Source of the DNA: Pedobacter boryungensis
Lineage (GTDB): Bacteria; Bacteroidota; Bacteroidia; Sphingobacteriales; Sphingobacteriaceae
DNA: 64,000 nucleotides
Assembly (NCBI RefSeq): GCF_013204825.1
Contig: NZ_JABMKV010000001.1
Span: forward strand, 434,001 to 498,000
Direction of reading: 5' to 3'
Position numbers and translations under genes: made by a program. Position 1 is the stretch's first letter. Every line of letters begins with the position of its first letter. Shown here piece by piece: positions 45,271-55,297 of this stretch. A model generated the notes under the pieces. It ran no database searches, was not told the origin of the DNA, and saw nothing but the letters and a program-made list of their open reading frames with translations.

Positions 45271-45483
45271 AAATGTTAGGTAGGTACTTATGGCGCCCAT
45301 TGCTGCAAATGCAAACCAAACATCGCCACGTAAAGGCAAATTTTTGTTTTCATGATTTACCTTTTCTTTAACTGGTAAAGTTGAGGTAGATTTATTTTTA
45401 GCTAATAACACACTATGGCTAGATGCTACTGTAACAGCTAAAGCTAAAAAAAGAATGCTGATAAATAATTTCGAATATTTCAT
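45259..45483 (-). CDS. Small exported protein with C-terminal membrane anchor
   Basis: A 74-residue protein with an N-terminal signal peptide (LFISILFLALAVTVASSHS), a polar middle, and a C-terminal LPLRGDVWFAFAAMGAISTYLTFKRK: a short motif, a hydrophobic helix and a basic end. This tripartite tail looks like Bacteroidota C-terminal sorting signals of the PID-CTERM kind, but the match is by eye only. Confidence 0.6.
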   Translation of the reverse strand: MKYSKLFISILFLALAVTVASSHSVLLAKNKSTSTLPVKEKVNHENKNLPLRGDVWFAFAAMGAISTYLTFKRK

Positions 45484-45990
45484 TAGGGATTGATTTATTA
45501 TATTACCAACTAGGCAAGAGCAATGCCATTTGCCTTTCTAAGTGTGCTGTATTGATTATAACCCCGAAAATTAGATGTTTAACCATGTTTTTTTATAAAT
45601 TATAAAAAAGGCAGCTATAAGTGGGAAGTGTGGACTTTTTTAAAGGTTAGGAAAAATCGGGGAATTATGGGGAAATCACTTCTTGGTTCTTGATAAAAAA
45701 TATATACAATTATAACACTTGGTTAATGGGAATTAATTCCTCAATTTTAATATATTTTACACATTTTGTGGAAAATATTCTACTATTTATATAAAATCAA
45801 TAACAGGCAGTGATTATAAAACTAAAATGTTACACTCTTAAAAACACGATTTTAGCATTAAATTTAAAACTTCATTACAAAGTATCCATCTTTTACTGGC
45901 TGTATTATAAATAAAAATAGTATGGCGTTTATTTTGTCTATAATTTAATATGCTGGTCATGTTTTAGGAACAGTAAAGCAATAATTAGTA
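45484..45990. other. Intergenic region, 507 bases
   Basis: AT-rich, with no ORF. The only structure I see is the 12-bp palindrome GGAATTAATTCC at 45729-45740. Promoters for the divergent small-protein and response-regulator genes must lie here, but no clear -33/-7 pair is visible. Confidence 0.4.
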
Positions 45991-45993
45991 TTG

Positions 45994-46383
45994 ATGGAGC
46001 AAAGGAATAGGATAATGGTGGTCGATGATAACCTCATAGATCAGATGATCACTGCACATGTGTTGAAGAATGTCAATACTAATGGAGAAGTAATAGTAAT
46101 GGAGAGTGCCATGAAAGCACTTGAATATCTTTACGAAAACCAAAATAACCCATTAGCGATGCCATCACTTATAGTGCTTGATTTGGATATGCCAGAACTA
46201 AATGGATTAGGGTTCTTAAGGAAATTTGAAAAATTTAGTAGAGAAGTGAAAAGTATATGTCGTATTGTAGTGCTTACTGCTTCAGAAATACAAGCTGATA
46301 TTGAACATATCCAAGCGCATCCAAATGTATCAAAACTTATTTTAAAGCCATTAGATAAAAATGCTTTTGCTCCGATTATATAG
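45994..46383 (+). CDS. Stand-alone response-regulator receiver protein
   Basis: A 129-residue single receiver domain. The acidic pair D11-D12 (VVDDN), phospho-acceptor D63 in VLDLDMPELNG, the switch Thr in VVLTAS and the conserved Lys in LKPLD are intact. There is no output domain, so it acts by protein contacts, as in CheY-like or phosphorelay proteins. No kinase is adjacent. ATG 45994 is chosen over TTG 45991. A terminator follows. Confidence 0.92.
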   Translation: MEQRNRIMVVDDNLIDQMITAHVLKNVNTNGEVIVMESAMKALEYLYENQNNPLAMPSLIVLDLDMPELNGLGFLRKFEKFSREVKSICRIVVLTASEIQADIEHIQAHPNVSKLILKPLDKNAFAPII

Positions 46384-46420
46384 AATTTTTTAAGTTAAGC
46401 TCCTCATAATTTTTTGTAGA

Positions 46421-46449
46421 AACCCCTTATAATATGAGGGGTTTTTTTA
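46421..46449 (+). terminator. Terminator of the receiver gene
   Basis: AACCCCTTAT and ATGAGGGGTT pair with a short loop and one wobble, followed by a T-run. Confidence 0.88.
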
Positions 46450-46567
46450 TGGCAAAACATTAATAGAAAATCTTTTGCTGATTATTCCTTCTCTTTGCAT
46501 TTTTAAAAATGATGCTAAAAACTGTATATTGGGGAAATATAACAGTGACGGAATTCAATTTATAAGT

Positions 46568-46996
46568 ATGAAAAAGTATATTATTCTCTTTTTATTTCTA
46601 AGTATAAATGTGATGGCAAAAGCTCAAACTATTGAAGAAAAAAGAGTGCTTAATGCTGTAGAGAATCTAAGGCTAGCATTAATTAGTGGGGAAAAATTGG
46701 CTTTAGAAAATATTGCAGCAGATGATTTAAGCTATGGACATTCTAGCGGGAAAATACAAGATAAAGCTGCTTTTGTAGAAGGAATAGTTAGCGGTGCTTC
46801 AGATTTTGTAAGTATAGAATTTAAAAATCAAACTGTAAAAGTTACTGGCAAAACCGCAATAGTACGTCATGAGTTACATGCGAAAACTAATGATGGTGGA
46901 AAGCCTGGTGAAGTTCATTTGGGTATTCTTTTAGTATGGCAAAAGCAAGGTAAGGATTGGAAATTATTAGGCAGACAGGCTTATAAAATACCTTAA
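46568..46996 (+). CDS. Secreted DUF4440 / NTF2-like protein
   Basis: A 142-residue exported protein with a signal peptide (IILFLFLSINVMAKAQ) and one SnoaL/NTF2-like domain of the DUF4440 type: VLNAVENLRLALISGEKLALENIAADDLSYGHSSG at the front, then KTAIVRHELHAKT and ILLVWQKQGKDWKLLGRQAYK as the sheet. The start at 46568 (ATG) is preferred; the longer frame begins with TTG 46475 and would mask the signal peptide. The function is unknown. Confidence 0.82.
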   Translation: MKKYIILFLFLSINVMAKAQTIEEKRVLNAVENLRLALISGEKLALENIAADDLSYGHSSGKIQDKAAFVEGIVSGASDFVSIEFKNQTVKVTGKTAIVRHELHAKTNDGGKPGEVHLGILLVWQKQGKDWKLLGRQAYKIP

Positions 46997-47098
46997 GTTT
47001 CTATTCATAGTTTTAAATCATTTCAATGTTAAGTTAATGTTAACAAAAAATAACTTTAACTTCATATAAATTTAACATTGGCTTTTTACTTTTAACTC

Positions 47099-47329
47099 AT
47101 GAATTATCCAGTGTTTATATTCCATGAATTAGTACTTAGGTTTTCTGATGTTAATAGAGGAATTGGAAGGTACATCTCTGCCACAATTGATAATGGTGAG
47201 TGTTTAATTAATACAACAACAGGACATATCAAAGTAGCATTGTCTATGTTGGAAAAACAATACAATAACCCTAAATTAATTTCTAAAGAAGAATTACAGC
47301 AATTAGCTAGTGGTTTTGAAATAGGATAG
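47099..47329 (+). CDS. Small hypothetical protein
   Basis: A 76-residue protein without signal or membrane segment and with no recognised family. It is convergent with the LacI gene, only two bases apart. The upstream 47024-47080 has nested inverted repeats (CAATGTTAA with TTAACATTG, and AAGTTAA with TTAACTT), which may be a control site or the end of the DUF4440 transcript. Confidence 0.55.
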   Translation: MNYPVFIFHELVLRFSDVNRGIGRYISATIDNGECLINTTTGHIKVALSMLEKQYNNPKLISKEELQQLASGFEIG

Positions 47330-47331
47330 TC

Positions 47332-48348
47332 CTAACTATTTCGTACAAATAAACTGGTGTCTAATATTTTTTTCTCAAATTCTTCTACCGGATATTTAGC
47401 TTCAATTAATTGTAAAAGCATTTGTGTTGCGAGCTGACCAATTTCAAAAGCAGGTTGTCGAACTGAAGTTAAAGAAGGATTAAACAAGTCTAATACATCA
47501 GAGTTGCTGAAGCCAGCAATGGCCATATCTTTTGGAACGCTAATTTTAAGGTTTTTAAATACACTTAAACATCCAGTACTTAATCTGTCGCCAGCAACAA
47601 AAATGGCATCTGGTTTTTCATCTAAAGCCATTAACTCTTTAATTGCATTTTCAGTTTCTTCATAAATCATTCCACCATGTGGACAATGTTTGATGTAAGA
47701 TGGATTGATTGTTATGTTATTGGCCTTTAAAGCACCTTCATATCCTTTTAATCGCTCTATACTAATTGATAATTGAGTTGAACTTGTTAAATGAGCAATC
47801 CGTTTATAACCTGATTTGATGAGATGACTAGTTGCTTCAAAAGCGCCTTTTTCATTGTTTGCAATAACCTTATGCGTTTCAATTTCATCTGCTACTCGAT
47901 CAAAAAAAACAATAGGTAAGCCCTTTTCATGTAAATAACTAAGATGTGAAATGTCGTTAGTTTGAGACGATAAAGAAACTAATAAGCCATCTACAGATCT
48001 TGAAGCTAAATGCTGAACATTGATTACTTCACGATCATAAGACTCATGAGTTTGTGTAAGAATAACATGGTAACCTCTGTCATATGCAATGGATTCTATG
48101 CCATTAATTGCTTGAGAAAAGTAACTGTTTGCAACCTCGCTCACTATAACTCCAATGGATTTGCTGCGGCGTTCCTTGAGACTTAAAGCAATTGGATTTG
48201 GTTGATAATTAATCTCTTTTGCATAGGCTAGAACAATTTGTTTAGTTGCAGCGCTTATTTCATGTGTATCTCTTAGTGCTCTTGAAACAGTAGAAGTGGA
48301 TAAGCCTAGGGCCTTTGCAATATCTTTTATGGTTACGGGCTCAAACAT
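47332..48348 (-). CDS. LacI-family transcriptional regulator of the pectin locus
   Basis: A 338-residue LacI/GalR regulator. The helix-turn-helix is VTIKDIAKALGLSTSTVSRALRDTHEIS with the hinge INYQPNPIALSLKERRSKSIGVIV, followed by a periplasmic-binding-protein-like effector domain (FFDRVADEIETHKVIANNEKGA, AIAGFSNSDVLDLFNPSLTSVRQP). It is divergent from SusC, and two LacI-type palindromes lie in the shared gap, so it probably controls the pectin genes in response to a uronic or oligosaccharide signal (inference). Confidence 0.92.
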   Translation of the reverse strand: MFEPVTIKDIAKALGLSTSTVSRALRDTHEISAATKQIVLAYAKEINYQPNPIALSLKERRSKSIGVIVSEVANSYFSQAINGIESIAYDRGYHVILTQTHESYDREVINVQHLASRSVDGLLVSLSSQTNDISHLSYLHEKGLPIVFFDRVADEIETHKVIANNEKGAFEATSHLIKSGYKRIAHLTSSTQLSISIERLKGYEGALKANNITINPSYIKHCPHGGMIYEETENAIKELMALDEKPDAIFVAGDRLSTGCLSVFKNLKISVPKDMAIAGFSNSDVLDLFNPSLTSVRQPAFEIGQLATQMLLQLIEAKYPVEEFEKKILDTSLFVRNS

Positions 48349-48450
48349 GGTTCAACGCTATATTTTGACAAGTAGAAGGAATAAAAAGCTAAGTTAATAA
48401 TAGTAGTATTTGTTTATGATTTTAAATATAACTTTTTAGATTGAATTTTT

Positions 48451-48534
48451 GGCAACGTTGTCGGGAACGATTGCACAAATTTAGTGTCATGTACTGATAT
48501 GCTTTATAAAAAAAACAATGTAGACTTGTTAATA
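48451..48534 (+). promoter_or_regulatory. SusC promoter with LacI-like operators
   Basis: GGCAACGTTGTC (48451-48462) is palindromic and is followed directly by GGGAACGATTGCAC (48463-48476). ATGTAGACTTGTTAATA lies at 48518-48534, with TAGACTTG resembling the -7 box TAnnTTTG. The second and third elements recur at 59654-59724. Confidence 0.65.
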
Positions 48535-48581
48535 GATGACTTAATACGTCGTCATAACCAACCAAAATATAACCTAATTGT

Positions 48582-51500
48582 ATGAAAAAAATTTTACTGT
48601 TCTTTTGTGTGCTTGCTATGGGCATAAATATAGCTAAAGCACAAACTAGGCAAATTACAGGAAAGGTAACCGATAAGGCAACTAAAATGTCAATTCCAGG
48701 TGCCTCTGTTACCTTAAAAGGTACTTCAACTGTAGCAAGTACCGATGCAAATGGTCAATTCTCAATTACTGTTCCTACAGCTGGTACTGTTGTTTTACAA
48801 GCCAAATATTTAGGTTTTAAAATGCTTGAAATGACTGTTGGTAATGAGACCAGACTAAACTTTGCACTTGAAGAAGAGGTTTCAAATTTAAATGAAGTTG
48901 TAATTAATGTAGGTTATGGAACAGTCCGTAAAAAGGATTTAACCGCTTCAGTATCATCAGTTAGTGCTGATGTGATTGCTGCTGCACCAGTTTCTTCTGC
49001 ACTGGAGGCCATCCAAGGCCGTGTACCTGGAATTATCATTTCTTCAACAGAAGGATCGCCTGATGCACAAATAAATGTGAGAGTTAGGGGAGGAGGTTCA
49101 ATTACTGGCGACAATGCACCATTATATATTGTAGATGGTTTTACTGTTAGTTCAATTGCAGATATTGCCCCTCAAGATATAGAAAGCATAGATATTTTGA
49201 AAGATGCTTCTTCAACGGCCATTTATGGCGCTAGAGGTGCGTATGGTGTGGTTTTGGTAACCACAAAAAGTGGTAAGGCTGGCAAAACTAGCATTAGCTA
49301 TAATGTTTTTGCAGGTACAAGAGAAATGGCAAATAAGTTAAATGTACTTACTCCGTTAGATTATGTTACCTGGCAATACGAAAGATCTCTCTTGGATAAA
49401 TCCCCAACAGATTACACTCAGTATTTCGGGAATTATCAGGATATTGATTTATATGCCAATGTACAACCAAACGATTGGCAAGACATCATATTCGGACGTA
49501 CGGGAACAACTTTTAATAGTAATATAAGTATTAGTGGTGGAAGTGATAAAACTAAATATAGTTTAAGCCATAATTTTGTTAAAGATAAGGCGATTATGCA
49601 GATGTCTGATTTTCAAAGACATAATGTTAATTTTAAGCTTAATCATAAATTGTTTGATAACCTGACATTAGATTTTGGAGTTCGTTATTCTGATACTAAA
49701 ACCAATGGCGGTGGTGCAAATGAGCAAAATGAAAAATCTTCTGCAGATTCCCGCTTAAAGAATGCCATGTTATTTCCTCCATTTCCAGTGGCCGGCTTAA
49801 CATCATCTACAGAAACCAATGATGAGTTTAACTTATATAGCCCTTTAACATCCATTACCGATAATGATCAAAACATTCACCGTAAAACTTACAACTTAAA
49901 CGGAGCGGTAACTTATGAGATAATTGATAATCTGAAGCTCCGTTCTGAAGTAGGTTATGATGGTTTAAGAAATGATCAAGATCGTTTTTACGGGCTTACA
50001 ACATATTATGTGAAAAACCTTTCTGATTTCCCTAATCTACCTGTTCTCAATAGCATGAATACAAATAGAAATGGGATAAGAAATACCAATACCTTAAATT
50101 ATAGCTTTGGTAAAATTTTAAATAAAGATCATAACCTAAATGTGTTATTGGGTCATGAATACAATAAAACTGAATTAAATGTTTTAACAAATGAGGTTCG
50201 TGGTTATCCGAAAACTTTCGGATTTGATCAAACAAGAGTATTAACAACTCAAGGCAAGGCTTCTATTATTGCTAATATTTACGAACCTGACGATAAATTA
50301 CTATCGTTTTTCGGAAGGGCCAATTATGATTATAAAGGAAAGTATTTATTAAGCTTAGCCTTAAGGGCAGATGGTTCCTCAAGATTCGCTCCTGGTAATC
50401 AATGGGGATATTTTCCTTCAGCTTCTGGAGCCTGGAGAGTATCTCAAGAAGATTTCATGAGTAGTACAAAATCTTGGTTAAGCGATTTGAAAATAAGAGC
50501 AAGTTATGGTGCTGCCGGAAACAATAATATTCCTACCGGTCAAATGACCCAATCTTTTTTAAATTCTAATACTGTTTGGATAAATGGAGCTAGCAATTAT
50601 TGGGCAGCTTCAAAAACAATGGCAAATCCAGATTTAAAATGGGAAACAAACGTAACTAGAAATATAGGTTTAGATTTTGCTTTACTTGATTCTAAAATCA
50701 CAGGGACAATAGATGCCTATTTAAATAAAACTAAAGATCTATTGCTTGCGGTTCAAACTCCAGGTACGGGGTATGATATACAATATCGTAATGTGGGCCA
50801 AACAGAAAATAAAGGTTTAGAGTTTTCTGTGAGTTGGAATGCTGTGAAAAAAACAAACTTTGATCTTTCTGTAAACGCCAATATTAGTTTCAATAGAAAT
50901 AAAGTAATTTCATTGGGTCCTCTTAAAAATCTTAATGGTACTTCTAATTGGGCATCAACTGAAATTGGTATAGATTATTTGGTAGAGACAGGAGCATCAA
51001 TTGGTCGAATTTATGGTTATAAAAATGCTGGTAGATATGAGGTTTCAGATTTTTCTGGATATAATTCAGTAACAGATACTTGGACATTAAAAGCTGGTGT
51101 TGTTGATGGCAAAGAATTTTTAGGAACCATTCGTCCTGGTACAATGAAAATCCAGGATATTTCTGGTGATGGTAAAATTGACCAATCAGACAGATCTGTT
51201 ATTGGTAATGCTAATCCACTAAATACAGGAGGATTCTCATTAAACTCTCGAATTTATAATTTTGATATTGGCGCTTATTTTAACTGGAGTTATGGAAATG
51301 ATATTTATAATGCCAACAAAATTGAATATACATCAACTAGTAAGTACAGCTCTAGAAATATGATCGATATCATGGCAACAGGTAAGCGTTGGACAAATCT
51401 ACGTGCCGATGGTACAATTAGTAATGATCCAGCAGAATTATCAGCAATGAATGCCAATACTACATTATGGTCACCATACATGAAGTCATTTGTACTGAGT

Positions 51501-51764
51501 GATTGGGCAGTAGAAGATGGTTCGTTTTTAAGGTTATCTACTGTTACTTTAGGTTATACACTTCCCGCTAAAATCTCTGAAAAATTGAAGATGAAAAAAT
51601 TGAGAGTTTATGCTTCTGGATATAACTTGTGGTTATGGACAAATTATACAGGTTTTGATCCCGAAGTATCTACAAGAAGAAAAGATAATTTAACACCTGG
51701 AGTAGATTATTCTGCTTACCCAAGAAGCAAATCATTCATTTTTGGGCTAAATGTTAATTTTTAA
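48582..51764 (+). CDS. SusC/RagA-family TonB-linked outer-membrane transporter
   Basis: A 1060-residue SusC-type transporter, likely importing pectic oligosaccharides. The signal peptide ends AKAQ (about residue 21). A carboxypeptidase-D-like domain covers about 25-100 (ITGKVTDKATKMSIPGASVTLKGT). The plug has LQGRVPGIIIS-like LEAIQGRVPGIIIS, YIVDGF and the SusC signature DILKDASSTAIYGARGAYGVVLVTTKSG. The barrel ends in a Phe. It is first of an operon with SusD 19 bases downstream. Confidence 0.95.
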   Translation: MKKILLFFCVLAMGINIAKAQTRQITGKVTDKATKMSIPGASVTLKGTSTVASTDANGQFSITVPTAGTVVLQAKYLGFKMLEMTVGNETRLNFALEEEVSNLNEVVINVGYGTVRKKDLTASVSSVSADVIAAAPVSSALEAIQGRVPGIIISSTEGSPDAQINVRVRGGGSITGDNAPLYIVDGFTVSSIADIAPQDIESIDILKDASSTAIYGARGAYGVVLVTTKSGKAGKTSISYNVFAGTREMANKLNVLTPLDYVTWQYERSLLDKSPTDYTQYFGNYQDIDLYANVQPNDWQDIIFGRTGTTFNSNISISGGSDKTKYSLSHNFVKDKAIMQMSDFQRHNVNFKLNHKLFDNLTLDFGVRYSDTKTNGGGANEQNEKSSADSRLKNAMLFPPFPVAGLTSSTETNDEFNLYSPLTSITDNDQNIHRKTYNLNGAVTYEIIDNLKLRSEVGYDGLRNDQDRFYGLTTYYVKNLSDFPNLPVLNSMNTNRNGIRNTNTLNYSFGKILNKDHNLNVLLGHEYNKTELNVLTNEVRGYPKTFGFDQTRVLTTQGKASIIANIYEPDDKLLSFFGRANYDYKGKYLLSLALRADGSSRFAPGNQWGYFPSASGAWRVSQEDFMSSTKSWLSDLKIRASYGAAGNNNIPTGQMTQSFLNSNTVWINGASNYWAASKTMANPDLKWETNVTRNIGLDFALLDSKITGTIDAYLNKTKDLLLAVQTPGTGYDIQYRNVGQTENKGLEFSVSWNAVKKTNFDLSVNANISFNRNKVISLGPLKNLNGTSNWASTEIGIDYLVETGASIGRIYGYKNAGRYEVSDFSGYNSVTDTWTLKAGVVDGKEFLGTIRPGTMKIQDISGDGKIDQSDRSVIGNANPLNTGGFSLNSRIYNFDIGAYFNWSYGNDIYNANKIEYTSTSKYSSRNMIDIMATGKRWTNLRADGTISNDPAELSAMNANTTLWSPYMKSFVLSDWAVEDGSFLRLSTVTLGYTLPAKISEKLKMKKLRVYASGYNLWLWTNYTGFDPEVSTRRKDNLTPGVDYSAYPRSKSFIFGLNVNF

Positions 51765-51783
51765 GACATATTAAATTAAGAAC

Positions 51784-53580
51784 ATGAAAAAGATAATATA
51801 TATACTATTTGTTTTCGCTGGATTTGCTGCAATTAGTAGTTGTAAAAATGCTTTGGATGCTCCAGCAAAATCTACATTAGATGAATCAGTGATTTTTTCT
51901 ACACCAGGTTTAGCTGAAGGTGCAATTGCAGGGGTACTTCAGTCATTCGGGGAAACTAATTCTTATAGAGGTCGCTTTTTGGTTTACTACGGAATTAATA
52001 ATGATACCGAAGTAAATAACTCTTTAAAATCAACTGGTGATGATAAGGCGAGATTGAGTAATTATAACACCAACGTAAACAATAGCCAAATGAATACATT
52101 GGATAATGCCTATGCTAAATTTTATGAAGGTATTGAAAGGGCAAATTTAGCAATTAGAGGAATTAGAACTTATGGGAAGATAGAGAGTAACCCGCAAATG
52201 GCACAAATTTTAGGTCAAATCTTAACGTTAAGAGCGGTTGTATATAATGATTTAATCAAAGGCTGGGGTGATGTTCCTGCAAGATTTGAACCAGTTACTA
52301 GCGAAACAAGTTATTTGCCAAGAAGTGATAGAGACGTTATTTACAAACAGTTGTTGGCAGATTTGAATGAAGCAGCAGGTTATTTGCCTTGGCCAAATGA
52401 AAATTCAAGTGTTACCAGTGTAGAAAAAGTGAATAAAGCATTTGCCAAAGGTTTAAGAGCTCGTTTAGCATTAGCAGCGGGTGGCTACGCACAACGTTTA
52501 GATGGTACTGTAAGATTAAGTACAGATCCAGAATTATCTCATGATAAAATGTATGCCATAGCTAAAAAAGAATGTTTAGAAATTATAGCTAGTAATAAGT
52601 TGAAACTGCTCGGATATGAAGAAGTATTTAGGAAATTAAATGAAGAGACTGGGGCTGCAGGGTTGGAATCTATGTGGGAAATTCCATTTAGTGAGGGTAG
52701 AGGAAGGGTAATTTTTGATTTAGGTGTAAGACATTTAAAAACAGATCAATATACAGGTCAAAATAAAGGTGGCACAAATGGTCCTAATCCAATCATGTTG
52801 TATGAATATGAAAAAGAAGATGTTCGTAGAGATGTGAGCATTGTTCCTTATAATTGGGATGGTGGAGATGGTACAAAAGGTGCTGCTCAAGTTCCATCGA
52901 ATTTAAATGCCTTATATTTTGGTAAATATCGTTACGAATGGATGAAACGCAGAGTTACTTCTACTAACGACGATGGCTTAAATTGGATGTACATGCGTTA
53001 TGCAGATGTGATCTTAATGGCTGCTGAAGCAGTTAATGATATTGATGGCCCTACAGCCGCTGCTCCATATTTAAAAATGATTCGTGATAGAGCATATCCA
53101 ACAGCTCCGGCAAAAGTTACGACATTTATGGCGGCTGCTACAGCTTCCAAAGCAACTTTCTTTGATGCAATTGTAAACGAAAGAGCTTTAGAATTTACAG
53201 GAGAAATGTTAAGAAAAGCTGATTTAATTCGTTGGAATCTATTAGATACAAAATTGGCAGAAGCTAAAGTTAAATTACAACAACTAGAAAACAGAACAGG
53301 GAAATATGCTAATCTTCCTGCTAAGATTTACTATAAAACTTTAGCTAATGGAGAAACTGTCGAAATTTATGGATTAAATTTTGGAGATACAGATGCAATT
53401 GGTGCGGCCGCTGGCTATACTGCCAACAAAACCTGGGCATTAGGCACAACAACAGAGACAATAAAATATTGGGATGCATTATATGTAAAGCAGCCTAATC
53501 TTCAACAATATTGGCCAATATGGCAAGTATTTTTAGATGCTTCGAACGGAATGTTAAACAATAAACCTCTAAACTTATAA
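51784..53580 (+). CDS. SusD/RagB-family glycan-binding lipoprotein
   Basis: The surface partner of SusC, 598 residues, lipoprotein (lipobox ISSC at about residue 20). The TPR-rich SusD body is recognisable from FYEGIERANLAIRGI, LRAVVYNDLIKGWGDVPARFEP, ARLALAAGGYAQ and the C-terminal IVNERALEFTGEMLRKADLIRWNLL. It probably captures oligogalacturonides or rhamnogalacturonan pieces (inference from locus). Confidence 0.95.
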   Translation: MKKIIYILFVFAGFAAISSCKNALDAPAKSTLDESVIFSTPGLAEGAIAGVLQSFGETNSYRGRFLVYYGINNDTEVNNSLKSTGDDKARLSNYNTNVNNSQMNTLDNAYAKFYEGIERANLAIRGIRTYGKIESNPQMAQILGQILTLRAVVYNDLIKGWGDVPARFEPVTSETSYLPRSDRDVIYKQLLADLNEAAGYLPWPNENSSVTSVEKVNKAFAKGLRARLALAAGGYAQRLDGTVRLSTDPELSHDKMYAIAKKECLEIIASNKLKLLGYEEVFRKLNEETGAAGLESMWEIPFSEGRGRVIFDLGVRHLKTDQYTGQNKGGTNGPNPIMLYEYEKEDVRRDVSIVPYNWDGGDGTKGAAQVPSNLNALYFGKYRYEWMKRRVTSTNDDGLNWMYMRYADVILMAAEAVNDIDGPTAAAPYLKMIRDRAYPTAPAKVTTFMAAATASKATFFDAIVNERALEFTGEMLRKADLIRWNLLDTKLAEAKVKLQQLENRTGKYANLPAKIYYKTLANGETVEIYGLNFGDTDAIGAAAGYTANKTWALGTTTETIKYWDALYVKQPNLQQYWPIWQVFLDASNGMLNNKPLNL

Positions 53581-53590
53581 TATCAAGGTG

Positions 53591-55144
53591 ATGAATAGAA
53601 AAAATATATATATCAGCATTTTCTTTCTGTTAACCTTAGTTGGTTTTTCAGGCTGTAAAGATGACATGATGACTGAAATAACAAAGCTCGATGTTGACAG
53701 AGCTTTTTCTCCAACTGGTTTAACGGCTAGTGTTGTCAATAAAACAGGGGTTAAATTAACTTGGAATGCAGTTAATAATGCAAAAACATATACAATAGAA
53801 GTTTTTGAAAATGCAGATTTTTCAGGCACTGCAAGTAAAACAATTAAAGACATTAACTTTCTGCAAGTTCCTTACACAATTACAGGATTAAGTGGGGATA
53901 CACAATACTCAATTAGAGTTAAAGCTGTTGGAGATGGTGTAGATGATTCGAAATGGATTTCTGCAACTGTAAAAACTGATTCAGAACAAATTTTTCAAAC
54001 CGTAAATCCTGCTAAACTAACCTCAAATTCTGTGGTGCTAAATTGGCCAGCTGGACAAACTGCCACAACAATTACTTTAGCTCCAGGTAATATAACACAT
54101 ACAGTTACTGCTGCAGAAATTACCGCAGGTGAGGCTACAATAACTGGATTAACTGGCGAAACCTTATATACGGCTAAATTACTCAATGGAACCAAAGTTA
54201 GAGGTACAATTACTTTTACAACTTTATTAGATTTAGGTGGTGCCCTTCCCGTTTATCCAACAGATAATTTAGCTACCTTAATTGCAAATGCTAATACAGG
54301 CGATGTATTTGCGTTGTTCCCGGGTACCTATACAATTAATGCGGATTTAACAATACCTAAATCGATTTCGATTAAAGGTGCAAGACCAACTGATAAGCCT
54401 AAAATAGTAGGAGCTGCCTTTAAAATTAGAGGTGCTGCTGGCTTAGAATTAAAAGATTTAGTCCTTGATGGAACTGGTTCTATAGCTGCACAAACTATTA
54501 TCTATGATGAAGCCCTTCCAGCTAGTACTTACGGTGCTTTATCGGTAAAGGATAGTGAAATTAAAAATTATGTGAAAGGTATATTATACATTAATGTTGC
54601 GGCATTAGCAGAATCCATTACTTATAGTGGAAACCTCATTCACGACATATCATGTACTGGAGCAGGCTTTATAGATTTTAGAACTGGATTTGCTAAAACA
54701 TTCTTGTTTGAAAATAATACAGTGTATAACATAATAGAAGATGGTAGTAGAGATTTATTCCGTATGGATGCTGCTTCTTCTTTTACAAGTACTACAAGTG
54801 TAATTACAATTAGAACAAATACTTTTTACAACGCACTGAATAGGGCAGCTGGTAGATACTTGTATATTCGTATAGCTTCAAATCAAATTAATTTTACTAA
54901 AAATATAATTGCAGAAAGCTTAAATTATTATACAAATCAGGCGGCAACCACACTTACCTCAGTTTCAGGCAATAATTACTATAATGCCCCTAACTTTACG
55001 GCTAGTGCCACATCTGGAGCTAAAAATGATACTGGAACATTCACAACTTTAAATCCAGGTTTTGCAGCCCCAACTACGGGTAATTTTACCATTAGTGAAA
55101 GCACATTGAAAGCAAATGGAATAGGTGATCCAAGATGGAGATAA
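53591..55144 (+). CDS. Surface lipoprotein with FN3 and DUF5123-like beta-helix
   Basis: A 517-residue lipoprotein (lipobox FSGC). Two fibronectin type III-like domains (about residues 35-125 and 130-205: PTGLTASVVNKTGVKLTWNAV, NPAKLTSNSVVLNWP) are followed by a DUF4957/DUF5123-type right-handed parallel beta-helix (LATLIANANTGDVFALFPGTY, FLFENNTVYNI, ITIRTNTFYN). Such proteins accompany pectin SusCD pairs and may bind or cut pectin. ATG 53591 is used; GTG 53588 is the alternative. It is 10 bases after SusD and followed by a terminator. Confidence 0.85.
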   Translation: MNRKNIYISIFFLLTLVGFSGCKDDMMTEITKLDVDRAFSPTGLTASVVNKTGVKLTWNAVNNAKTYTIEVFENADFSGTASKTIKDINFLQVPYTITGLSGDTQYSIRVKAVGDGVDDSKWISATVKTDSEQIFQTVNPAKLTSNSVVLNWPAGQTATTITLAPGNITHTVTAAEITAGEATITGLTGETLYTAKLLNGTKVRGTITFTTLLDLGGALPVYPTDNLATLIANANTGDVFALFPGTYTINADLTIPKSISIKGARPTDKPKIVGAAFKIRGAAGLELKDLVLDGTGSIAAQTIIYDEALPASTYGALSVKDSEIKNYVKGILYINVAALAESITYSGNLIHDISCTGAGFIDFRTGFAKTFLFENNTVYNIIEDGSRDLFRMDAASSFTSTTSVITIRTNTFYNALNRAAGRYLYIRIASNQINFTKNIIAESLNYYTNQAATTLTSVSGNNYYNAPNFTASATSGAKNDTGTFTTLNPGFAAPTTGNFTISESTLKANGIGDPRWR

Positions 55145-55159
55145 TACTTTATTAATATT

Positions 55160-55190
55160 AAAATGGGCAGATTACTCTGCCCATTTTTTA
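55160..55190 (+). terminator. Terminator after the SusCD unit
   Basis: AAATGGGCAG and CTGCCCATTT pair perfectly, then a T-run. It separates the SusCD unit from the enzyme unit. Confidence 0.92.
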
Positions 55191-55297
55191 TGAAATCAAT
55201 TGGCGGCTTTGCCTAATTAATTATCGTAAATGCTATGAAAGTTAATTAATTTGCTTTCTAAATTTAAAATAATGTTAATTAAATCTTCAAGTATAGC

